NCBI GenBank assembly: GCA_029260815.1
Contig: JAJDCN010000224.1
Coordinates: 1 to 33,417 of the forward strand
Source: Planctomycetota bacterium
GTDB taxonomy: Bacteria > Planctomycetota > B129-G9 > JAJDCN01
Reading direction: 5' to 3'
DNA: 33,417 nt
Position 1 is the first letter of the stretch; each line of letters begins with the position of its first letter. This document shows positions 1 through 8,623 of this stretch, one piece after another. Below the pieces are notes generated by a model that did not search any database, was not told where the DNA came from, and saw nothing but the letters and a program-made list of their open reading frames with translations. The translations under genes and the position numbers were made by a program.

Positions 1-98
1 ACGATACGATGGGGATTTCCTCCAACCCGGTCGCCCCCCTCCCAAATACCTTGTATTACATAGTATACTATACAGCATAGTACCATGCAAGGCATTTT

Positions 99-782
99 TT
101 GAATTTTTTGGGATTGGGGGTATCAATCGACGGCTTGGCTACCACTATATGTAATAGCAAAGAGAGGTCTTTGAGGCTGGAAACGACATTTGGAACTTTT
201 TCCGGCCTGGCGCGTCTAACCTATGGGAACTCTCGCGTTCACGACCCTGTGGTGGGATTGATGGAAATCACTTTGATACTGACCGAAGACTGCAACTTGC
301 GGTGTACCTACTGCTATCAGAAGCAATTCACCCCTACAGCAATGCCGCTTCGAACGGCTATGGCAGCTCTCCGTTCGGCCATTGATGCAGGCTCCGATTC
401 GTTGACCCTGACCTTCTTTGGCGGTGAGCCTCTACTCCAATCCACCACCATGTTCCAGATTCTCGCCGCCGCTCGCCACCTAGAGCGACGGACCGGCGGG
501 CCCGAGGCGTGCGGTTCGTGCGGTGTACGAGACCGCTGTAACCGTTCGTGCGACTGCATCAACTTGCGCGGTACGGGGCAGGTCAACGCCCCGCCGGCGT
601 CGTTGTGCGAAACCGAACAGACGAACATTACCGCCATCGATCGGATCGCGGCGGACCTGTTCCGCCAAGGCGTCCCGGAATTTGTCGTACGTCAGTACAG
701 TTGCAGCTACCACGCGCTGACTGCGATTGAAAAAATGATTGAGAGCATGGGAGTCGAAGATGAGCACATTGCGGCCCGTTGA
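99..782 (+). CDS. Radical SAM/SPASM-type protein, internally shortened (start uncertain; ATG at 261 is an alternative)
   Basis: CNLRCTYC (CX3CX2C) followed by FFGGEPLL, then directly a SPASM-like Cys cluster CGSCGVRDRCNRSCDC...C; only about 25-30 residues separate the GGEP motif from the C-terminal Cys cluster. Confidence 0.75.
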   Translation: MNFLGLGVSIDGLATTICNSKERSLRLETTFGTFSGLARLTYGNSRVHDPVVGLMEITLILTEDCNLRCTYCYQKQFTPTAMPLRTAMAALRSAIDAGSDSLTLTFFGGEPLLQSTTMFQILAAARHLERRTGGPEACGSCGVRDRCNRSCDCINLRGTGQVNAPPASLCETEQTNITAIDRIAADLFRQGVPEFVVRQYSCSYHALTAIEKMIESMGVEDEHIAAR

Positions 783-1056
783 TACCGATTACGATCCGGG
801 ATATCCGAAACGCCTGACACCGGAGGAGGTTCGCAACCTTCTACGTCCCGGTTTGGCGAGACGGTTTTCTTCGCAGACGCTGCTGGCCGGTGCCATGCTG
901 GCGGCTGCGACGGCCGGATGCGGCCTAGACACCGAGCCGGAGGTGCCGGTCGACCGTCCGAAGGAGCATAAGACAAAGAGACCAATGCGGTCGAATCAAC
1001 CTTGCCGCCGCCAGCCGCACAGGAAACTCGCCTGCCCATGGCGGGACGCAGCTTAA
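760..1056 (+). CDS. N-terminal part of a lipoprotein (signal peptide/lipobox), apparently frameshifted relative to the 1002..2075 ORF
   Basis: ATG at 760 overlaps the end of the radical SAM ORF; MSTLRPVDTDYDPGYPKRLTPEEVRNLL...RRFSSQTLLAGAMLAAATAGCG reads as a leader plus lipobox; sequence after about residue 75 loses protein-like character. Confidence 0.5.
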   Translation: MSTLRPVDTDYDPGYPKRLTPEEVRNLLRPGLARRFSSQTLLAGAMLAAATAGCGLDTEPEVPVDRPKEHKTKRPMRSNQPCRRQPHRKLACPWRDAA

Positions 1057-2075
1057 AGGCAGACCCCGACTTGAAGGCCAATATCGATCAATTGGTAGCA
1101 GAAATCCTCGGAGAGACAAAAAAGGGATATTGGAACGAGCGCACCAGTCTGGGTCCAAAGATCCACCTAGCATCCAACCCCGCGGTAAAGTATCCACTTA
1201 TTCCGATCAGCTATGGAAACTCCATGAGCGGAATCCTGGACATCGAGGCTGCTCGGCAGGCCACTCAGGATTTGTTTGCCCAATACGGCATCGCCATGGA
1301 AAAAGCGGTACCTCTCAGCGGAGACGGCTACAGTGAAGAATTTAAAATCGGATACGTTTTTCTAAGCCGCTCCAAGGGCGAACAGACACTCGACCACTCG
1401 GAACTGTCCGCGCTGGACAAGGCAGTCCAGGTCGGCGGCCTAAACCTGTTCGTTGCCGATCTTAACAGGTTCCCGAACATGGACGGAGACCTGTACACTC
1501 CCACCGAATACTATCTTGCATCGGTGGTCGATTATCTCAACTGGGTCCACTCGGGCGAGGCGATGTCCCTCAATAAGGTGCTGGGCGAATTGCCCGGGGC
1601 CAATACTCAGCGCAACTGGCGCAACAACCGCCCGTCTCTGCCGGGCGGCGATTTCGAAACCGCGGAGGATATGAGCCATTGGAGCGTGACAAGAGGGTCG
1701 GCACAGCGGACGACCTATTGGTCGAGCTTCGGCGAAAGCGCCCTGGCGGTGGACCTTGAACCGGAAGGTAAGATCCATTACCGGCTGCCCGATGGCGAGT
1801 CGATCGTCCTGTCGCAGAATTCGCACTGGGCGTCTTTGGCCGTTTACCTGGACAGCGACCTGGAAGAAGACGTTACGGTCACCGTCTCCTTTCTGGATGG
1901 GGAGAACAAGGCCTGGTCTTTCGGTGAAAAAATAAAGCCGAAACAGGTCAAAACGATTCAAACGCGTGTCCAAAATGGAGCCCGACCGATCGAGCGGCTT
2001 CATGCCCTGACGATTTCTACAAACAGCTGTAAGCCTGTTCGACTCTATATCGACGACATCGGAATTCTGCGCTAG
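1002..2075 (+). CDS. Exported protein of unknown function with C-terminal jelly-roll/CBM-like segment; probable continuation of the 760 lipoprotein after a -1 frameshift
   Basis: Long ORF; frame is open from 972; Pro-rich linker DKETNAVESTLPPPAAQ precedes the annotated Met; GDFETAEDMSHWSV...YIDDIGILR resembles carbohydrate-binding-module-like C-termini. Confidence 0.65.
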   Translation: MPPPAAQETRLPMAGRSLKADPDLKANIDQLVAEILGETKKGYWNERTSLGPKIHLASNPAVKYPLIPISYGNSMSGILDIEAARQATQDLFAQYGIAMEKAVPLSGDGYSEEFKIGYVFLSRSKGEQTLDHSELSALDKAVQVGGLNLFVADLNRFPNMDGDLYTPTEYYLASVVDYLNWVHSGEAMSLNKVLGELPGANTQRNWRNNRPSLPGGDFETAEDMSHWSVTRGSAQRTTYWSSFGESALAVDLEPEGKIHYRLPDGESIVLSQNSHWASLAVYLDSDLEEDVTVTVSFLDGENKAWSFGEKIKPKQVKTIQTRVQNGARPIERLHALTISTNSCKPVRLYIDDIGILR

Positions 2076-2084
2076 GAGACAGCG

Positions 2085-2579
2085 ATGACATCTGCACAGG
2101 TCCACGAGGCCACTCAAAAAGACCAGCTTGGGATTTATGAAGTCAATGCAAAGACAACGTCTATCCTGCGCAGGACCTATCGTCCCACTCTCGCCGCGCT
2201 CCAATCCAAGGAACGCCTAATGCCTCAACAGACCCGATTGGTTGCGCTTCTCAAAGATCGCGTGGTCGGGACCGTGGAATACCGGTTCGTGGACGACCGG
2301 CTCCACTTTCTCGGGCTGGGCGTCCATCCGGAGCACCAATGTCGGGAGGTAGCGCGCCATCTGATTAAGGCCTTGGAGGCCATCGGTCAAGAGGCCGGGG
2401 CTCGCTGCCTCTCTGCCTATACCGTCCGGCAGACCGGAAACGTAAAAATCTTCGAACAGTTGGGATTCACCGCTGTCTCTGAAGAGCAAGACCACACTCT
2501 CGTGAGCGATATACACCCAACGCTTACCGACGTTTACCTGGAAAAGCCGATCCCCCTTGACGATAGCAGGCCCATGTGA
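2085..2579 (+). CDS. GNAT family N-acetyltransferase
   Basis: LGLGVHPEHQCREVARHLIKALEAIGQEAGARCLSAYTV...KIFEQLGF is a typical GNAT acetyl-CoA binding region. Confidence 0.8.
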   Translation: MTSAQVHEATQKDQLGIYEVNAKTTSILRRTYRPTLAALQSKERLMPQQTRLVALLKDRVVGTVEYRFVDDRLHFLGLGVHPEHQCREVARHLIKALEAIGQEAGARCLSAYTVRQTGNVKIFEQLGFTAVSEEQDHTLVSDIHPTLTDVYLEKPIPLDDSRPM

Positions 2580-2585
2580 TATTGT
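2557..2585 (+). promoter_or_regulatory. Putative sigma70-type promoter for trxA (TTGACG-N17-TATTGT)
   Basis: -35-like TTGACG 2557-2562, 17-nt spacer, -10-like TATTGT 2580-2585, about 45 nt upstream of the trxA ATG. Confidence 0.5.
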
Positions 2586-2629
2586 ATTGGCTTCTGCCTT
2601 GGATAGAAGCTGCTCGAAAGGAGACAAAC

Positions 2630-2956
2630 ATGGGTGAAGCTGTTGTTGTATTAACGGATGCGAATTTTGAAGAGGAAGTATTGAAATCTGACAAGCCAGT
2701 CCTGGTCGATTTCTGGGCGCCCTGGTGCGGCCCGTGCAAAGCGGTCGGCCCGATCGTCGAGGAAATCGCCGGCGAGAATAGCGAAAAAATCAAAGTCTGC
2801 AAACTCAACACGGATGAGAACCAGACCATCCCCGCCAACTACGGGATCCGTTCCATTCCTACGCTGATGATCTTTAAGGGTGGCGAGATTGCAAAGCAAT
2901 TGGTCGGCGCGGTGCCGAAAGACGTTTTGCAAAGCGCGATCGACGACAACATCTAA
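2630..2956 (+). CDS. trxA: Thioredoxin
   Basis: VLVDFWAPWCGPCK active site, RSIPTLMIFKGGE; ATG at 2630 preceded by AAAGGAG. Confidence 0.95.
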   Translation: MGEAVVVLTDANFEEEVLKSDKPVLVDFWAPWCGPCKAVGPIVEEIAGENSEKIKVCKLNTDENQTIPANYGIRSIPTLMIFKGGEIAKQLVGAVPKDVLQSAIDDNI

Positions 2957-2979
2957 ACCGACTCGTTAGGCTCATAAAC

Positions 2980-3019
2980 ACAAAGCACCCGAGCAGGCAC
3001 GCTAACCCGGGTGCTTTGT
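2980..3019 (+). terminator. Intrinsic terminator-like hairpin after trxA
   Basis: Perfect 12-nt inverted repeat ACAAAGCACCCG (2980-2991) / CGGGTGCTTTGT (3008-3019). Confidence 0.7.
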
Positions 3020-3090
3020 ATTTGTGCGTTACGTACTGTTCGGCGCGACTCGAGGTTTATCACTCCCTAGCCGCATTGCCGGCTTTGTCC

Positions 3091-3384
3091 CTACCAGCGG
3101 TTCTGCCGGGGCGGACGTCCTTCGCCGCCGCGTCCCTCACCTTTGGAGCGGGCTTCATTCACGTTAAGCGAACGCCCATCCAGGTCTTTGCCGTTCATCG
3201 CTTCGATCGCGGCGTTGGCCTCTTCATCATTCGGCATTTCAACAAAACCGAACCCACGGGAACGGCCGGTATCCCGGTCGGTGATCACTTTTGCGCTCGC
3301 AACTTCTCCGTGCTGCTCAAACAGTGTTCGAATGGATTCATCCGAAGACGAATAACTCAAATTACCCACAAAAATGTTCATCAA
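3091..3384 (-). CDS. RRM-domain RNA-binding protein
   Basis: RNP2 IFVGNLSY and RNP1 RGFGFVEM motifs, short Gly/Arg-rich C-terminus. Confidence 0.93.
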   Translation of the reverse strand: MMNIFVGNLSYSSSDESIRTLFEQHGEVASAKVITDRDTGRSRGFGFVEMPNDEEANAAIEAMNGKDLDGRSLNVNEARSKGEGRGGEGRPPRQNRW

Positions 3385-3460
3385 AAAGCTCCTCTACGTC
3401 GTTTCTCCGGCCCTTCTCTCTGCGAGGCCACACTCAGCCTATCCGATGGATAGTGAAAGG

Positions 3461-3488
3461 ATCCTAACATATATCCTATCCAAGTCAA
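3461..3488 (-). promoter_or_regulatory. Putative promoter for the RRM protein gene (TTGACT-N16-TAGGAT on minus strand)
   Basis: Minus-strand TTGACT (3488-3483), 16-nt spacer, TAGGAT (3466-3461) in an AT-rich intergenic region. Confidence 0.45.
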
Positions 3489-3551
3489 ATATATATATTA
3501 TTGATTTGATCCAATGAATCTAAACTTTTCAAGCAGGCGATTTGGCCCGGC

Positions 3552-4979
3552 TCAATAGGCACGCGCGAAAACGGCTCTTTTTACACCAGCACTGTCGCAG
3601 CGGACGCATGAACCGGTCGGGGCCTCCGCTTCCAGGATACGGATCGTGGCCAGAGTGTCTTTTTTGATCCTCTCCTCGCATTCGGCCTCGCCGCACCAGT
3701 TGCACTCGGCGAAACCACCTTCAGCCTCGTAGAGGGCCTTGAAGTCGTCGTAGCTGTCGATCGGGTGCGTGTGATCCGCTTGCCGTTTGATGGCACGCGC
3801 CAACAGGTCGCTCTGGATTTGTTCTAAGGTCTTCTGCGCAAATTGGACCAGCCCGGCTTGCTCCACTGTTTCCTTCTCTCCGGTGTCGCGCCGGACACAG
3901 ACGGCTTGGTTGTTTTCTATATCGCGCGGCCCCAACTCGATTCGCAAGGGAACGCCCTTTTTCTCCCACTCGAAGAACTTGGCGCCCGGCTTGAGCCCGT
4001 CACGGCGATCCAGCTCGACCTTTACGCCCGCGTCGGCGATCTGTTGTGCGAGCCGCTCGCCGCCCTCCAACGCAGTGGACATTTGTTCGTCGCTCTTCCA
4101 GATGGGAACGATCACGGCCTGAATTGGCGCCAGCTTGGGCGGGAGGATCAGGCCGGTGTCATCAGAATGAGTCATTACCAGGCCACCGATCAGCCGCGTG
4201 GAAACCCCCCAGGAAGTTTGCCAGACGTGTTTGAGTTGGCCGTCGGTGTCCTGGAAGCGCGTCTCAAAGGCCTTGGCGAAGTTCTGGCCCAGGTTGTGAG
4301 AAGTGCCCGCCTGCAGCGCTCGGCGGTCCTGCATCATTGCTTCGATGGCGTAGGTCTCGTCAGCTCCGGCGAATTTCTGCGAATCGCTCTTGAGCCCCGC
4401 CAGAACCGGCATGGCCATGCAGGTCTCGGCGAACTCCTTATAGACATCGAGCATCTTTCGCGTCTCCTCCACCGCTTCCTCTTGCGTAGCGTGGCAGGTG
4501 TGTCCTTCCTGCCAGAGGAACTCGGTGGTACGCAGAAACAGCCGCGTGCGCATCTCCCAGCGGACCACGTTAGCCCACTGGTTGATCAGCAACGGCAGAT
4601 CGCGATAAGAACTAATCCACTTGGAGAACATGGCGTTGATGACGGTCTCGGAGGTGGGCCGAACGTACAGCGGCTCCTCCAGCTTCTTGCCACCGCCGTG
4701 GGTCACCACGGCGCATTCGGGTGCAAAGCCTTCGACATGCTCAGCCTCTTTTGTCATGAACGACTCGGGAATAAACAGCGGGAAATAAGCGTTTTTGTGA
4801 CCTGTGGCCTTGATGCGGTCGTCCAGCTCGCGCTGGATCGCCTCCCAAATGGCATAACCGTGCGGGCGGATAACCATGCAGCCCTTGACCGGCGCATGAT
4901 CCGCCAGCTCCGCCGCCTGGATCACATCGGTGTACCAACGGCCGTAATCTTCGCTGCGTTTTGCAATTCCTTTGGCCAC
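3552..4979 (-). CDS. proS: Prolyl-tRNA synthetase, archaeal/eukaryotic-like form
   Basis: GCMVIRPHGYAIWEAIQ, YVRPTSETVI, RTTEFLWQEGHT class II motifs; C-terminal Cys-rich domain (CNWCGEAECEERI...GSCVRC). Confidence 0.93.
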   Translation of the reverse strand: MAKGIAKRSEDYGRWYTDVIQAAELADHAPVKGCMVIRPHGYAIWEAIQRELDDRIKATGHKNAYFPLFIPESFMTKEAEHVEGFAPECAVVTHGGGKKLEEPLYVRPTSETVINAMFSKWISSYRDLPLLINQWANVVRWEMRTRLFLRTTEFLWQEGHTCHATQEEAVEETRKMLDVYKEFAETCMAMPVLAGLKSDSQKFAGADETYAIEAMMQDRRALQAGTSHNLGQNFAKAFETRFQDTDGQLKHVWQTSWGVSTRLIGGLVMTHSDDTGLILPPKLAPIQAVIVPIWKSDEQMSTALEGGERLAQQIADAGVKVELDRRDGLKPGAKFFEWEKKGVPLRIELGPRDIENNQAVCVRRDTGEKETVEQAGLVQFAQKTLEQIQSDLLARAIKRQADHTHPIDSYDDFKALYEAEGGFAECNWCGEAECEERIKKDTLATIRILEAEAPTGSCVRCDSAGVKRAVFARAY

Positions 4980-4994
4980 AAAAAACCTCCGAGT

Positions 4995-7475
4995 TTATGT
5001 CACAATATTGACTAGCTTGTCCGGCACGACGATGACTTTGCGCGGCGCGGCGCCGGCGAGGATCTCCTGGATCCGTTCGTCGGCCAAGGCGACCGCCTCT
5101 AAGGTCTCCCGACTGGCTCCTGCCTCGACGGTGGCGCGGGCACGGACTTTGCCCTTGATCTGGATGACGATCTCCACTTCTTCAGCATGAGTAGCGGCTT
5201 CGTCGTAGCCCGGCCATTCGCTACGAAAAATGCTCTCAGTGTGGCCCATCCGCTCCCACAACTCTTCGCTAAAATGCGGCACCATCGGCGACAGCAAAAC
5301 CACTAGCATTTTGAGGGCCTCAAGGAAAACCGGCGATGCGGTAGCCTCGGAGCGTGCATATGCGGCGGCCTCGTTGTACAGCTCCATAAGCTGAGCCACC
5401 GCGGTGTTGAAGTGGAAGTCACCTTCCATGTCCAGGGTAACCTTCTTGATCGTTTGATGAGTCTTACGGTGAAGGTCGGCTTCGGCTTTGGACATGGGGT
5501 CCGGCAGCGGCCCGATCGCTTTCATCGCATCAGCGTGGGCCACGACAATCTCCCAGGCCCGGTTGAGGAACCGGCGCATGCCGGGTACCGCGTCGTCGAT
5601 CCACTCCGCGCCCTTCTCCGGCGGGCCGATAAACAGAGTGTAGAGTCGCTCGGTGTCGGCTCCGAATTTTTCGATCAACGGATCGGGGCTGACCACGTTG
5701 CCCTTGGACTTCGACATCTTCTCCAGCTTGTTCGTCTTCTCGGAGAACTTGCAGATCATCCCCTGGGTAAAAAGACCCTGGAAGGGCTCCGCGAAGCCGA
5801 CCTCACCCGCGTCGTGCAAGACCTTCACGATAAACCGGGAGTATAGCAAGTGCAGCACCGCGTGCTCCACGCCTCCGATGTACTGATCCACCGGCATCCA
5901 GTGATCTACGAGATCGCGGTCGAAAGGCCGATCGGTCTCGTGGGGACTGATGAACCGTAAGAAGTACCAGCAGGAACACAGCCATTGGCAAATCGTATCG
6001 GTCTCCCGCCGTGCGGAGCCGCCGCAGGTCGGGCAGTCGGTGTGAACGAAGTCTTCCACCAATTCCAGCGGGCTCTTGCCACGGGGCGTGAAGTCCACGA
6101 CCTCGGGCAACAAGACCGGAAGCTGGTCTTCCGGCACTGGGACAGCTCCACATTTTTCGCAGTGGATGATCGGGATCGGGGCCATCCAATAGCGCTGGCG
6201 GGAGATTAGCCAATCCCGCAGTCGGTAATTCACCGTGATCTCGCCCTTGCCCCCGGCGGTCAGGTCTGAGGTAATTGCAGCGATGGCGTCTCGGTTGGGC
6301 ATGCCGTCGTATTTTCCGGAGTTCACCTGCACGCCATCGTCCACGTAAGCAGCGGTCATGGCATCCGGGTCGAGGGTTTCTCCCGACGGCTGGATGACAA
6401 CCTTAATCGGCAGGTCGTATTTCCTGGCGAACTCGAAGTCGCGCTGGTCGTGCGCCGGAACAGCCATGACCGCGCCGGTGCCGTATTCCATCAACGCGTA
6501 GTTGGCGACCCAGAGCGGGACCTGTTCTCCGTTGACCGGGTTGATGACATAGTGGCCGGTGAAGACGCCTTCTTTCTCCGCGTCCGCGTCGGAGCGAACA
6601 TCAATGCTCTGACGCAGGCAGTTGTCTACGAAACCGTTTACTTCCGCCTCGCGATCGGTGCCCGCCACCAGTGGCCGAATCATTGGATGCTCCGGTGCCA
6701 GGGACATGAAGGTGACGCCACACAGCGTATCGGGTCGGGTGGTAAAACAGGGCAGCGTCTCGCCGGTGAAGGCCACGGAAAAATCTACGCGGGCACCCTC
6801 ACTGCGGCCGATCCAGTTGCTCTGCATGGTCCGGACCTTCTCCGGCCATTGGTCAAGCTGTTCCAAGTCATCCAGCAGGCGCTGGGCATAATCGGCGATC
6901 TTGAAGAACCATTGCTTAAGGTTCTTTTTTTCCGTCAGGGTTCCGCAGCGCTCACAGCCGCCATTGACCACCTCTTCGTTGGCCAGCGCAGTATTGCAGG
7001 AAGGGCACCAATTGACCGGAGCGTCCTTCTGGTAGGCCAGGCCCTGCTGATAGACTTTCAGAAAGACCCACTGAGTCCACTTGTAATAATCGGGGTCCGA
7101 GGATGTAATCTCTCGATCCCAGTCGTAGACAACGCCCCACCGTTGTAGCTGCTCTTTCATGGTGGCGATATTCTTACGGGTGTACTCCGCTGGTTGAATA
7201 CCGTTTTGGATCGCCGCGTTTTCCGCGGGCAGGCCGAAGGCATCCCAGCCCATGGGCGCCCGGACGTTATAGCCGCGCATCAGCAGGTAGCGGGCCAACA
7301 TGTCGCCCAGAATGTAGTTTCGCCCGTGGCCCACGTGCAAGGTCCCAGAGGGGTAGGGAAACATCATCAGACAGTAATACTTTGGCTTCGGATTGTTCGG
7401 ATCCATCCGGAACAGGCCTTCGGCCTCCCAGCGGGCCTGCCACTTCGGTTCAATACTTTTCGGATCGTATTTCAC
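4995..7475 (-). CDS. leuS: Leucyl-tRNA synthetase (GTG start at 7475 preferred; listed ORF extends to 7628)
   Basis: [28 protein letters not shown] editing domain, KMSKSKGN; N-terminus [17 protein letters not shown]. Confidence 0.95.
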   Translation of the reverse strand: MKYDPKSIEPKWQARWEAEGLFRMDPNNPKPKYYCLMMFPYPSGTLHVGHGRNYILGDMLARYLLMRGYNVRAPMGWDAFGLPAENAAIQNGIQPAEYTRKNIATMKEQLQRWGVVYDWDREITSSDPDYYKWTQWVFLKVYQQGLAYQKDAPVNWCPSCNTALANEEVVNGGCERCGTLTEKKNLKQWFFKIADYAQRLLDDLEQLDQWPEKVRTMQSNWIGRSEGARVDFSVAFTGETLPCFTTRPDTLCGVTFMSLAPEHPMIRPLVAGTDREAEVNGFVDNCLRQSIDVRSDADAEKEGVFTGHYVINPVNGEQVPLWVANYALMEYGTGAVMAVPAHDQRDFEFARKYDLPIKVVIQPSGETLDPDAMTAAYVDDGVQVNSGKYDGMPNRDAIAAITSDLTAGGKGEITVNYRLRDWLISRQRYWMAPIPIIHCEKCGAVPVPEDQLPVLLPEVVDFTPRGKSPLELVEDFVHTDCPTCGGSARRETDTICQWLCSCWYFLRFISPHETDRPFDRDLVDHWMPVDQYIGGVEHAVLHLLYSRFIVKVLHDAGEVGFAEPFQGLFTQGMICKFSEKTNKLEKMSKSKGNVVSPDPLIEKFGADTERLYTLFIGPPEKGAEWIDDAVPGMRRFLNRAWEIVVAHADAMKAIGPLPDPMSKAEADLHRKTHQTIKKVTLDMEGDFHFNTAVAQLMELYNEAAAYARSEATASPVFLEALKMLVVLLSPMVPHFSEELWERMGHTESIFRSEWPGYDEAATHAEEVEIVIQIKGKVRARATVEAGASRETLEAVALADERIQEILAGAAPRKVIVVPDKLVNIVT

Positions 7476-7668
7476 GGCTGTATGGGTTCCTTCGTGCTGT
7501 GATGCAAAACGCGTTATTATATAGTGAATCGGAACCTTAACAACGATTTTCCCAACCCAATCGCGGGGCCATTCCAGAGAAAACCCTGTAAAGATTACCA
7601 ACATTCTCTGCCCGAACATTTTTTGCAAAAGATAATGACAAATAAAGTCGGGCAGCGCATGAAAGACG

Positions 7669-7697
7669 TTGACTCCATCTTTGTGGCGGCTTAAAAT
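7669..7697 (+). promoter_or_regulatory. Putative sigma70-type promoter for the DUF1264-like gene (TTGACT-N17-TAAAAT)
   Basis: -35 TTGACT 7669-7674, 17-nt spacer, -10 TAAAAT 7692-7697. Confidence 0.55.
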
Positions 7698-7771
7698 TTC
7701 TCGATCGACGTCAAAGACTCCTTATTCAAGAGGGGTTGTTCAACGTATCTTTAACGCATGGGGGTAGCAGT

Positions 7772-8371
7772 ATGAAGCTCAAGTTATTTTCTACTTTGTC
7801 GATTGTTTTTCTAGTCGCGGCTTGCACGCACAACGAACCGCCCACGAAGGCGTGTTGCCAGTCCGGCCAGATCTCGAAATACGCCAGCGTCAAGCAGCCA
7901 CTGATTCACCACTTGGAATGCAACCTGGCATTTGTGGGTGTCCACCTGCAAAAGGAAAAACCATCGGACGCCGTCAACGCATATCACTACTGTGCCATGT
8001 TTAATAAAGACCTGACGCAGTGCATTCTTTACGATGGAACTGGCCCGGACGCAAGATTGATCGGCATTGAGTATCTCGTCCCGGGCGAGGTCTACGAAGC
8101 GATGCCCGAAGAAGAAAAACAATACTGGCACCATCACCGTTACGAAGTCGACGCTCACCTGCTCAAAAGTCTCACGCAAAACGGCGAGGAAGAAGCCAAA
8201 ACGCTCGCCGTTGTCCGGACCCTCTACGGGAAGATTTATCACACATGGGTCGAAGGCGACAAATATCCTGCCGGCCCGGCCAAGCTGTTTTTTGCGGTCT
8301 ACGGAGAAGAACCGTTTGTCCTTCCCAAGGGGTTTGAGCTGGCTCCGGAACTGAAGGCTATCGCCCGATAG
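7772..8371 (+). CDS. DUF1264 / oil-body-associated-protein-like (OBAP) lipoprotein
   Basis: Lipobox LVAACT; HHLECNLAFVGVHL, NAYHYCAMFNKDLTQCILYDGTGPDARLIGIEYLV, MPEEEKQYWHHHRYEV match my recollection of the DUF1264 family. Confidence 0.75.
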   Translation: MKLKLFSTLSIVFLVAACTHNEPPTKACCQSGQISKYASVKQPLIHHLECNLAFVGVHLQKEKPSDAVNAYHYCAMFNKDLTQCILYDGTGPDARLIGIEYLVPGEVYEAMPEEEKQYWHHHRYEVDAHLLKSLTQNGEEEAKTLAVVRTLYGKIYHTWVEGDKYPAGPAKLFFAVYGEEPFVLPKGFELAPELKAIAR

Positions 8372-8393
8372 CGGACGGCACGATGCGAGTTCG

Positions 8394-8483
8394 CGCAGGG
8401 CGGCCTCTCGGCCCGCCGCGGCGCCGCGATATTACGTTTGCTACAACTGCTCGTGGCTGAACTTTTCGTGTCCGCCCTGCGCG
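8394..8483. repeat. Intergenic inverted repeat with 12-nt arms
   Basis: CGCGCAGGGCGG 8394-8405 and CCGCCCTGCGCG 8472-8483, perfect complement, 66-nt loop. Confidence 0.7.
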
Positions 8484-8527
8484 GGGATAAACCACAAGAT
8501 TCAAACGCTCCAAGCACAAATTATTTC

Positions 8528-8556
8528 TTGAGATGAAATCAAAATCAAGATAGCAT
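8528..8556 (+). promoter_or_regulatory. Putative promoter of first ankyrin gene (TTGAGA-N17-TAGCAT)
   Basis: Element aligned and spacing-conserved with the upstream region of the third ankyrin gene (12674-12702). Confidence 0.45.
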
Positions 8557-8623
8557 TCTATTGCCTTGGAAGAACTGGTTTCACACCGACAGACCGCAAT
8601 TGGAGTATTTAAGGGAAAACTCA

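Noticed and set aside
60-71. 12-bp palindrome ATAGTATACTAT upstream of the radical SAM ORF
   Set aside because: Exact palindrome but short and AT-only apart from one G/C pair; no second copy or known operator match, so insufficient to call a site.
1440-2204. 254-aa minus-strand ORF
   Set aside because: Antisense to the 1002..2075 coding region and the start of the GNAT; low-complexity composition, no recognisable motif.
3843-5015. 390-aa ORF antisense to proS
   Set aside because: Shadow ORF in high-GC coding DNA; opposite strand encodes a clear ProRS with family motifs.
6450-7148. 232-aa plus-strand ORF
   Set aside because: Antisense to leuS; no domain signature.
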